A stretch of DNA of 64,000 nt from Earliella scabrosa (Eukaryota; Basidiomycota; Agaricomycetes; Polyporales; Polyporaceae). The position numbers were made by a program, and so were the translations under genes. Shown piece after piece: positions 56,003 through 64,000 of this stretch (its first letter is position 1; each line of letters opens with the position of its first letter). The DNA is taken from NCBI GenBank assembly GCA_022605405.1, contig JABYQQ010000039.1, forward strand, positions 82,219 through 146,218, written 5' to 3'. Under the pieces are notes generated by a model. The model was not told the DNA's origin, ran no database searches, and saw only the letters and a program-made list of their open reading frames with translations.

Positions 56003-57829
56003 ATGCACCCGTCGCCGCTGGTAGCTTTTTCCCCTCTACTCGGGAGGGTTTTTGACGCACCCAGCGGTCGTGGCAGCAGAGATTGTTACTTCGCCGGTAC
56101 GAGAACATATTGTTGTATTCTGTACTATTCTCTATTCTACAGTGTTCGATGAGACAGAGACAGAGGAGCCGTGTCAGCGGAACCCACAGGGACGTCGGAC
56201 ATCGCAGCATGTGCCCCATTGCACAGTCAAGGAGCGAGTTGGCATTGAGCCGCGGCGGGAGGAGTGCGCGGTACGGCGCAGTTGTGTCGTGCCACTCGCG
56301 GACTCGAACTGCGCACGAGCGCGCGGGCAGAGCGAAGACGGAGGAGGGGCTTCAATGCAGGGCGCGGAGGCGGTTGGCCACGCCCGGTCGTCGTAGCTGC
56401 TCGGCGCGACCGGCGTGGTGTCCTCGTCATGGACTCACCGGGCCCGAGCGGTGCGCGATGGGGCGCCGTTGTACCGCGCCTCACTCGGACTGCGCACGGG
56501 CGCGCCAGCGGAGCGGAGGCGAGAGCATGTACGGGGGCGGAGGCAGGTGCGTAATGCGGCGGCGACAGATCGCACCATCGTTGTAGCTGCTTGGTGCGAC
56601 CGGCGTGGTGTCGTCGTGCAGTCGCCGGGCCCGAGCAGCGCGCCATACGATGCCGTTGCGCCGTACCACTCTCCGACTGCGCATGAGCGCGCCAGCAGAA
56701 GGACAGAGTGCTTATGGCGGCGGCGCAGCACCCTGTCGTTGCTGGCAGATGCTCTGCGCAACCGACATGGTGTCCTAGAGGCTAGCCGTGCAGTTACTCG
56801 CGAGGAGTGCGCCATGCCGCGCCGTTGTACCGTGCCACTCTCGGACTGCGCACGGGCGCGCTAGCGGAGGGGAGGTGGAGGCTGAGGCTGAGGCTCGACG
56901 AAGCATGTGTAGGGGCCCACCCACGGCAGTCGGCGAAGTGCGAGCAATAGGGGCGGCGCAGCGTGCGTCGTCTCCAAGTCGTCCGTCGGCGTTGTCGGGT
57001 GCTGGAGGCGTTCGGAGTTGTTGGGCGCAGAGCTCGGTCGTGGCTCGTGAGGCCTGAGACGCCATGCGTCGTGGGGGCGGCGCCGAGCATCCTTGAAGAT
57101 CGTGCAGCCTCACGGCGCTGTGCGCCTCGTCGTCGTCGTCGGTCGCAGTCGTCTACGATCGCTGTGAGGAGGGAGCATCGGGGCGCTCATGATAGCTATG
57201 TGCGGCGTGGGGGTGCGGCGTGGAGGGTCGGGATGCCGCGCGACGCCTCGGGGTGCGGTGTGATGCGTCGGGGGGTGGCGCGGCGTGTCGGGGTGTGGCG
57301 TAGGAGACGTATTTTCCCTCTGCAGGAAAGGTGACCTATTTGTCGCTTTTCCGTATCCTGAATAGGGAACCTGTTCAGTAAGACATTCCGGCCGCCAAGA
57401 AGGTCAATGGATCCGGCACTTACGACGACCTGAAAAGCTCGCCTCTTTCGTTGTTTATGCCGGTCTTTCATGTACGCGGGAAATTGGTCTTTCCTGCTCC
57501 TTTTTTGCCGCTTGAGATTGTCTCTGAAAAAGTTCACCTATCAACGATCAGAATAGTACGAAGAAATTTTCATGGTCTGTCACCTTTCAGGGACCGTATT
57601 TCGGATGCAGAAATGTCCCGAACATGTCGCCTGTTCAGGACCTTTCGCGCACCTGCGTAAGTCGCTGCAAAGTCTGCCTGTCTGGTCACCAGATAACATC
57701 AGAAGAACGTCGGAAACCTGTCACTTGTTCAGCTGCCGACAAAGCGCGGGACAAGGACGAGAAAAGTCGGCTTAGTGGAGGTTATTCCTGACTTTTCTCG
57801 CATCCGTTTTCTGGGCGCTGCCCGCCGTG
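56003..57829 (-). repeat. Right terminal inverted arm
   Basis: Inverted counterpart of 33518-35635, ending CCGTG before the TAT target copy. The arm is shorter than the left one because it has fewer subterminal units. The inner border is approximate. Confidence 0.82.
56220..56960. repeat. Subterminal tandem repeats, right arm
   Basis: About four to five diverged units with the same blocks as in the left arm, inverted (CGCACGGGCGCGCCAGCGGAG, GTCGTAGCTGCTCGGCGCGAC-like). Both strands are open over hundreds of bases, so the long frames here are not evidence of genes. Confidence 0.68.
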
Positions 57830-58456
57830 TATGGGGTATGCTCGCTTCGCTCGCAATTACAGCAGTGAACGCAATCACCGCGGATCCACTGCTACCCTGT
57901 AAGTGGACTAACTGCCATAGAATACTACGGCTGTGAGTCATGCACCGTGACAGCGTCGGTCAGGAATCTTTCCCTTGTTCCCGACGCCGCGGCACGCCTG
58001 CCAAAATTACATCTCTTCTTCAAAGGTGCGCCCAGCCAAACCTCACCAAGTTTGCCAGTAAAGATGATGCTCGCCCCATACTGTGGCTTACTTATGCGAA
58101 TGGCTTCGCTCTAACAGATCACGGACGTGGGAACATCGATCGTATGTCGCCTACTAGTACTCAACATGCTCCTTAGTATACTTATTGTCACCACCATCAT
58201 ATTCAGCGAAAACAGTGGCTCAGGTGAAATAGGGACACCGATCAGTATGTCAAACGATGAGTCGGATATGCAGTAGGACAAAGCAGCATTTCTGACTGGG
58301 ATCGCGGCGCTAGAGACCACAAACTTCGCGCAATCGATCGGCGCGCCAGCAAGACCCTCTGACGAGAACACGGCAAGTTCATCTTGATTTCTCGCATTGC
58401 TGTGGTTGGACTAACGGAGACGTCTAGAACGATCGCGCAGCGACTACGACATAGTC
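57830..58456. other. Host flank right of the element
   Basis: The stretch begins with the TAT target copy. A short leader-like frame starts at 57838 (MLASLAITAVNAITADPLLP) only a few bases from the insertion, but it has no supported continuation. No gene is called. Confidence 0.45.
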
Positions 58457-60148
58457 ATGGGCAGCAAGTGCGCCTCGCTATCGCCGGAGGTCCTACTCAG
58501 CATCTTCCGCTGGACACCACCCGAATACAGTGTGGATGTCTCACTGACACTTGGACAGCGAAATCCTTGGCTCGAGACCGTGCGCACGAAGAAGTCACTC
58601 GCCCTCGTCTGCAAAGCATGGTTCGGGCCCGCAACCGAGGTGCTATACGAAGACGTCGTCCTCCGCCGCATGGGCCAAATCGTCGCCCTCGCCCGCACGT
58701 TCCGCTCAGAGGGCAGCAATCACGCTGCTCTCGTCAAGAACATCCGCATCGACCGTCTTGCCGTGCTGCCGATGTGCACTGAGGTTGTCCGGGAAGACCT
58801 CGAGTTTGTCTTTGCGTGCTGCACCATGCTGAAGCGTTTTGTCTTCCGGGCGGTGCCAAGCATCCCTTATTGCGATGGTCCTGTAGACGAGCCGCATCCC
58901 CGAGATGCGCTCAACCCTGCGTGGATGTTCCCTCGACAAGACACAACCACCGCCCTGTGCGATAGGTTCGCGTCTCGGCTGCAGCGCCTCGAGCTCATTG
59001 CGACCTTCCCAGAGGCCCTTCTCCCATCCATCCACCGTCTCCTCTCGCACGCATCGCACCTGCGCTCGCTCAATCTAGGGACCTTCGACGCCATGACTCC
59101 AAGCCGCTACGCAGATCTCGAGCCAGTGCCGCTTCCCATCCTTGAGGACCTCACCATCAACGACAGCGAGGAGGATGTCACAGATTACGTTCAGACAAAG
59201 CTCCGCCTCCCATGCCTCCGAACTCTGACAATTATCGACGCTCACCGTCTCCCTGCCCCCCTCCTGCGCACGCACGGCTGCGCGCTCCGCTACCTCCACC
59301 TACATTCCAAGCCCAGCTCTAGCTGGAGCCTCATCTGCACGCGGTTCGAGTCTGCATGGCTCGAAGATCTCGCCGACCTCTGCCCAGCCCTCGTTCACCT
59401 CGTCCTCCCCGAGACGCTCTCCGGCCCCGTGGCTATTACCGCGCCTGCCGCGCTGCGCTTTCTAGACATCTGGGGCAAGAACGTCACGATCCGGTACAAC
59501 CAGTGGAACTCAGACTGCGCAGACCAGCTCGCGCGCATCCGCCGCGTCCTCGGCGAGACCACCGTCCCTCCCGGTTGCGCGGTGCGTCTCCTCGGGCCGG
59601 TCGAGATCCCCGACCTTCCGCGCCTGCTCCCACCTGGTAGCGTACAGCCGGGGGAGTGGCGCGTGCACACCTTGCCCGGGGTGCGGGTGGTGGAGACGGC
59701 GTGGGCGCTGCTGCCCGACCGGTGGCCGTACGCGATGTTCAAGTGCGCGTGCGGGGGCGTGCCCTGGGCCGAGGACGAGTCGATGAACTTTATCCCGCCG
59801 GAGTATCGGAGTTGGAAGATCGAGTATGACGATGTCGTTGACGAGGAGTATGGCTGTCCCGAGCCGGCCTCGGACTGCGATGGGTCGGACGAGGCTGAGG
59901 AGACGACGTCGCACGTGTCGGATCCGGATTCTGACAACTCGGTCGCCTCGGATGACTGGGTCGACGGCGAAGGGAGTGATTGGGACGGTGATCATGCGCC
60001 GCAGCTAGACAGGGACACGATCTTGGAGATGTTTGCACGTAGCCAAGATGCGTGGTTTGATTTGGAGGGATCTGAGGATACAGAGCTCGCTTCAGTGGCG
60101 GACGGTCGACTGAACATGCCGTACAATCCTTGGAGGGCTAGACCCTAG
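58457..60148 (+). CDS. Intronless F-box protein with acidic C-terminus
   Basis: A single exon encodes 563 aa. The F-box is at the start (about 6-60: CASLSPEVLLSIFRWTPP ... KSLALVCKAWFGPATEVLYEDVVLRRM), followed by leucine-rich segments (LKRFVFRAVPS, LQRLELIATF, LRSLNLGTFD, LRYLHLHSK, LVHLVLPETL) and an acidic tail (DCDGSDEAEETTSHVSDPDSDN) ending in a LEMFARSQDAWFDLEGSED motif. It is a paralogue of the gene at 15660-17792, without the coiled-coil exons; lack of introns could reflect loss or a retrocopy-like origin. The decayed fragment at 63419-63922 is closer still (shared LARIRRVL, MLARSQDAW). Likely a substrate receptor of an SCF ubiquitin ligase; substrate unknown. Confidence 0.82.
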   Translation: MGSKCASLSPEVLLSIFRWTPPEYSVDVSLTLGQRNPWLETVRTKKSLALVCKAWFGPATEVLYEDVVLRRMGQIVALARTFRSEGSNHAALVKNIRIDRLAVLPMCTEVVREDLEFVFACCTMLKRFVFRAVPSIPYCDGPVDEPHPRDALNPAWMFPRQDTTTALCDRFASRLQRLELIATFPEALLPSIHRLLSHASHLRSLNLGTFDAMTPSRYADLEPVPLPILEDLTINDSEEDVTDYVQTKLRLPCLRTLTIIDAHRLPAPLLRTHGCALRYLHLHSKPSSSWSLICTRFESAWLEDLADLCPALVHLVLPETLSGPVAITAPAALRFLDIWGKNVTIRYNQWNSDCADQLARIRRVLGETTVPPGCAVRLLGPVEIPDLPRLLPPGSVQPGEWRVHTLPGVRVVETAWALLPDRWPYAMFKCACGGVPWAEDESMNFIPPEYRSWKIEYDDVVDEEYGCPEPASDCDGSDEAEETTSHVSDPDSDNSVASDDWVDGEGSDWDGDHAPQLDRDTILEMFARSQDAWFDLEGSEDTELASVADGRLNMPYNPWRARP

Positions 60149-60846
60149 ATAGAGTGTTAACCATGCAGAGGAAGAGACCATGTACTACTACTATCGCACA
60201 AGACTCGTGAGTACTAAGCACGCGTAGCCGATAAGTACTCTGATCCTCTTGCATGGCGCGAGGGCGTTCAGCCTTGAAGCTTGAAGCTGTTAGCTCATGA
60301 GCTTCACCCAACGATGATATGACCACTCTGCGTCAGATGCACAGTCGCTCGCTTCCTGAACATCTCCGCTTGTGCGGGGACAAACAGATACTCACTACTC
60401 ATCATGGCACCACTGCAAGATGATCATACGTATCATCCACCTGAGGCAGTCGTTTGACATCCACTCTCAGCACGCCGTCGTTAAAGCCCTGCCTCATAGT
60501 GCGAGATTATCTATGGTAAATCAGCTCGTGTCACTATGCACCGTAATGCACGCGTACGACCAAGATCACTCACCTCCGACGCGAACACCTACAGGGGCAG
60601 GGTTTTGCCTGGTCCCACCCGCAATGTACAGGATAGCGCAGGGTAGGGAGGCGGTGCAGACTCGCATGGTAACAATCGGCCAAATGGATGATGAGAATAC
60701 ATTGATCATATGTCACTGAAGTTTGGACACGGATACTACGCAGTCCTGACATCGGATCATGTCAACACTTGTAATTTTGTGGTGGACTGAGAACACGGTA
60801 TAACCCACCTCTATAACGTGAAAAGCTGAGCAAATTGCCATAGGGC
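60149..60846. other. Convergent intergenic region, no gene
   Basis: About 700 bp between converging F-box genes. An open stretch at 60372-60719 has no recognisable protein or splice support. Confidence 0.45.
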
Positions 60847-62986
60847 CTATGCCATGAGTCCCCGTGCAGCGTTTCCAATGGAACGGCGACCTTTGCGTCC
60901 TCCTTTGTCCAGCCTGCCTACGGCCGCGCGCATCCTGGCTCGATCCTTGATTTGCTGCATCTTTCTTCTCGCTCTCTGGCTTCTCCTACGCTCTCGCCGC
61001 TGCTTCCGCTGGGCGCGCTGGCTCCTCCGCCGCCCGCGTCGTTGTCTTCGTCGATGTCTTTGCTTGTTACCTCCCGTCCGAGGACCACGTGGGCCCTGTT
61101 TCTCTCTCACCCGTTGCAATCGCTTTGATTGAGAACGTCGTTTGATGAGATTCTTCATCATAAGCCGTGGACGCAAACGCCGTCTGAAAGAGCGCATCCG
61201 TCTGACCGACAGCCGGGACTCGGGGTCGTGATCGGAGGGGGGCGGTGTGATTGCGGACGTCTCTTTGGTGCATGCCGGTAGCGGCTTGAAATGGAGAAGC
61301 GGAGATGACGCCCATAGTAGCGGCTCAAGCCGGTCTGAGGGAGAGCTAGGGGCAGGGACCTCAGGCACATAGTCACCATCTTCATGCTACAGTCAGCCAA
61401 GGCATATAAAAGAACTTGGCTAACGCACACTCTTTGTAGATCTGAATGGTTGGATGTAGTTTGGGAAAACACTTTTTCACAAGGGCCTTGTATTGCCGTT
61501 GTTCCGAGTCGGGATCACCTCCGATGAGGTTATTCTCCAACTCGGCGTGTTCTGAGGTGAGTTTCCTGTGAAATCGAACGGTAATGGGGAAGTCACGGCG
61601 CATCCCAATCTCCTTCATCACTTGGCCGACAGTTCTAAGTATACGGCGAAGCTCGGAGTCCATGCGGGACGATGTAGCACATACTTCCACATTGATATAG
61701 CTATCGCTCCAATTGCCGCTGGAACGGTTGATTGTGTCTAGTGCGCACAGCTGCAGGCATCTCTTCAAGAGACGAACTCTGCAAGCGTGGCCGCCATCAA
61801 GCTGGTAGTAGCGGGATGTGGTGGATAGAAACCAGATGGGGAACCTTGAGAACGGCCCGATAGTAACAGACACTGGAGCGAGTAACGAGGGCACACCTTC
61901 CAGTTTGAGAGACAGATGTCAAACCTGAAGTGCGCAGAATAATGATGGATACAACTTACCACAATATTTGGTAGGATATCCCCAGTCAACGTCTAGATGG
62001 ATGGGTCGCTCGGAGGCCTGCAAGGGACGCATGATGTGTTCCAGCGCTAGGCTGTCCATATTACGAATCTGTCAAACGCGTACCGTTATAAGCGTGCAGT
62101 ATGACCAAGGGGCAAAGCAACATACATAGAGCCTTTCCAGATCTGGTAGGAAAGTGTTTTTGTGACTGGTAGCTCCTCCCGACATGAAGGAAGGAAAGGT
62201 GCCTTGAGAAACCCATATAATATTGACGCAGGAAAGATCGCGAAGCCTGGGAGCCGAGTACAACAGCCGTGCGAGGTCGCTGAAGGAAGGAAACCTCAGG
62301 TTTATGAGTCGCACCTCGTTGAGATGGCGGAAGGAATGGAAGGAGGGCGGGAAGCGACGATGGATAGGGAGGAAGGGAAGGTTTTGCCTTTGACGACTCC
62401 GTGGTGGAGATGGATTGCAGATAAGCGAGAGCACCCGGATGTTGGGAAGACGGTTCCCCGGATTGGAAGAGAGTGAGTTGATGATACTATCTGGACGATG
62501 GAGGTATGGACCGGTGAGATAGAGCTCTCGGACAAGCTCCGGTGCGCGCGAGGCCTTTCGGGAAAGTTGGTAGAGGCGGTTCAAACAGTCGGTATCTTCG
62601 ACCTCGATAGCGTACATAAGCCAGTGCTGAGAACGAGGCCGCCATGCCCGGCAAACGAGGGAACATTGTTTCAAGGCCGTACGTGAGTGTTTGATCCCGT
62701 CGACTACCCTATAGGCGTGGATAGCGTCGATGATACGCTCAGATATCTCGATTGGAATATGAGCAGTATCGAGGCGTGTGTGCCGAAGTTTGCTGCAGGT
62801 TGAACTGCAGGCCAACTCTGTTGTGCAGATAGGACACCAGGGGAGTGCGTGCGGAATATGACTAGGACGGGCTTGTTCAGTAGGGGAGATCATGTCGAAG
62901 TGCAGCGAGTCAGACCGTTCAACGAGTAGACAAGTAGTGGCGGGAGGGAGGGGTGCCAGAACAGGCTGGTGACTGAGAACTGACAT
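60847..62986 (-). CDS. F-box protein with extremely Arg-rich C-terminus
   Basis: Exons 62986-62126, 62068-61960, 61896-61429 and 61379-60847 join to 656 aa. A TATATA element 44 bp upstream supports the start. The F-box lies at about residues 70-125 (HIPIEISERIIDAIHAYR ... QCSLVCRAWRPRSQHWLMYAI), the classic agaricomycete form, followed by weak leucine-rich segments (LPNIRVLSLICNPSPPR, LNEVRLINLRFPSFSDLARLL, LRDLSCVNIIWVS, LPDLERLY). The last 110 residues are dominated by Arg/Lys/Gln (RRRQRRGRRRSQRAQRKQRR). The 63-nt third intron ends at a GGAAG acceptor, an unusual but frame-fitting choice; the last intron (49 nt) also ends at AAG, so the C-terminal exon is less certain than the rest. Confidence 0.65.
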
Positions 62987-63418
62987 GTGTGCCAGTGAGC
63001 TGTTGAGAGAGCAGGCCACACTGTATGGCTATATACATATCGGCCCTGATTCAGCAGTGTTTGGACAGCATCGTAGAAGCGCAAAGAGTGTCAGATCACT
63101 TCAAGCACATGTCACTCGCAGGCGGCTCCTGGTGGAAGTAGACACAGCATTATAACCGTCGCACTGCGGTGCTGTGCGGGAGTCGACAGCATTGACAAGT
63201 CGTCTGCTCGGTGGCTAGCTGGATTCTGTTACTGCCAGCCAATGATCTTGAGAACACTAGCTAGGCATCGCATGAAATGGATTTAATGCGATACGCATGT
63301 GAACCGCTTAAAATTTTGACGAGGCGTGCGCATACGTACTGGCATTTCAAACGAGGAGGTGACCCAGTGTCCGTAAGGCGGTCGGGGCGACTGGTCCTAG
63401 TCCGAGGAAGACCTCGCA
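62987..63418. other. Promoter-side spacer, no gene
   Basis: It contains the TATATA element of the minus-strand F-box gene at 63030-63035. No other coding signal was seen. Confidence 0.5.
63030..63035 (-). promoter_or_regulatory. TATA box of the Arg-rich F-box gene
   Basis: TATATA on the minus strand, 44 bp before the ATG at 62986. It favours that start over the in-frame ATG at 62893. Confidence 0.55.
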
Positions 63419-63922
63419 GCAGACGTCTGCCTTGCCCACGTCCACCTCGTTCCCTGCCACAGACGTTCGCCGGCTTCGTGGTCATCTTTGCGCTTCCTGG
63501 ACGACTAGGGCCAAAACAGTGCGAGCACGATGGAGTACGCACTGGGGAGGCGAGCTCGCCCGCATCCGCCGCGTCCTCGACGAGAGCACAGTCCCGTCCG
63601 ACCTTCCCGCCTGGTAGCATTCGGCTGGAGCCTCGGCGCGTACACATGCCCGCGCCGGGTGTCAGATGAGGAAGATGCGACGTCGCTCATGTCTCGGTCG
63701 GACGATGGCGATAGACAGCTCGCCAGGGACACAATCTCGGATATGCTCGCCCGTAGCCAGGATGCGTGGTCTGTCTTGGAAGGCTCCGAAGATCAGAAGC
63801 TCACTTCGGAGGCATATGACAGCCTGACTGTGCCATCTTATCCTTGGAGGAACAATCTCGAAACGATTCGTCAACGAACGCAGCAAGACAGCATGTATGT
63901 ACTATGTATACTCACCTCGTAG
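63419..63922 (+). pseudogene. Decayed C-terminal fragment of an F-box paralogue
   Basis: Scattered pieces in different frames match the C-terminal third of the protein at 58457-60148: SLRFLDD followed by a stop, ELARIRRVLDESTVPS (cf. LARIRRVLGETTVPP), FPPGS, then DRQLARDTISDMLARSQDAWSVLEGSED (cf. LDRDTILEMFARSQDAWFDLEGSED) and a PW end. The frame changes and much intervening sequence, including the acidic block, is missing. No F-box or start remains. It is a partial tandem-type duplicate that has degenerated. Confidence 0.75.
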
Positions 63923-64000
63923 TAGAAGAGACCGATCCTTCGAGCTAGCCATTTCGATGGCCGACGTGACATAGACATGTGCTCATACAAGGTTGTACAC
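63923..64000. other. Window edge, nothing seen
   Basis: The last 78 bases hold no feature I can support. Confidence 0.5.

Larger units (their letters stand above)
33518..57829. mobile_element. Giant CACTA/Plavaka-like DNA transposon with cargo genes (about 24.3 kb)
   Basis: The element begins CACGGCGGGCAGCGCCC and ends with the exact reverse complement. TAT lies on both sides (33515-33517 and 57830-57832), a 3-bp target duplication as made by CACTA-superfamily elements. The outer 270 bp or so of the two arms differ at only about four positions by eye; inner parts are more diverged but alignable to about 2 kb. Both arms carry GC-rich subterminal tandem repeats, another CACTA trait. Inside are a Tnp2/Plavaka-like transposase and a second element-type gene, both frameshifted, plus eight apparently intact cargo genes. 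The unit looks complete but no longer autonomous. Confidence 0.9.

Noticed and set aside
58111..58371. Minus-strand hydrophobic ORF right of the element
   Set aside because: Hydrophobic but with no start context, continuation or recognisable family.

Overview
The window reads as nuclear DNA of a filamentous basidiomycete, most likely an agaricomycete (polypore-like). Nearly every gene is cut by short introns (about 48-90 nt, GTRNGT...YAG), and the contents fit that group: CFEM-domain GPI proteins, F-box/LRR proteins, a siderophore transporter, a fungal phospholipase B and a Tnp2/Plavaka-like transposase. I derived exon models by hand, requiring splice signals and an uninterrupted frame. No rRNA, tRNA or CRISPR was found.

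Layout. 1-6.8 kb: four tandem same-strand CFEM genes with the same two intron positions. 7.7-10.4 kb: a RhoGAP protein (minus). 13.0-13.6 kb: a GPI-type Pro/Ser/Ala-rich wall protein (minus). 15.0-15.3 kb: a small secreted protein. 15.6-17.8 kb: an F-box protein with a coiled-coil N-terminus (minus). 18.8-20.0 kb: a four-exon membrane protein with a 309-aa paralogue at 31.9-33.1 kb. 20.1-21.8 kb: a second F-box/LRR protein (minus). 22.1 kb: a 188-bp Tc1/mariner-type MITE. 23.4-25.5 kb: a siderophore transporter with two exact ATCWGATAA (iron-GATA) sites upstream. 25.7-26.6 kb: a Cys-rich protein (minus). 26.9-29.1 kb: an exact 1,043-bp direct duplication of the region upstream of phospholipase B; a 49-bp inverted copy of the gene's own 5' coding end sits between the copies. 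29.1-31.2 kb: phospholipase B.

33,518-57,829 is one large DNA transposon of about 24.3 kb. It starts CACGG and ends CCGTG, is flanked by a 3-bp TAT target duplication, and has roughly 2-kb terminal inverted arms carrying subterminal tandem repeats. Its Tnp2/Plavaka-like transposase and a second element-type gene are broken by many single-base frameshifts. Eight other genes inside it read as intact multi-exon genes: a SUN-domain protein, a coiled-coil tail-anchored protein ending in a KASH-like tail (TPPS), a WD40 protein with a C-terminal membrane anchor, a small membrane protein, an LRR-like protein and three unknowns. Several carry membrane segments, which suggests a nuclear-envelope/ER cargo module. 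This is the most unusual system in the window.

57.8-64 kb: flanking host DNA with an intronless F-box paralogue of the 15.6-kb gene, a third F-box gene with an extremely Arg-rich C-terminus (minus), and a decayed C-terminal F-box fragment at 63.4-63.9 kb.
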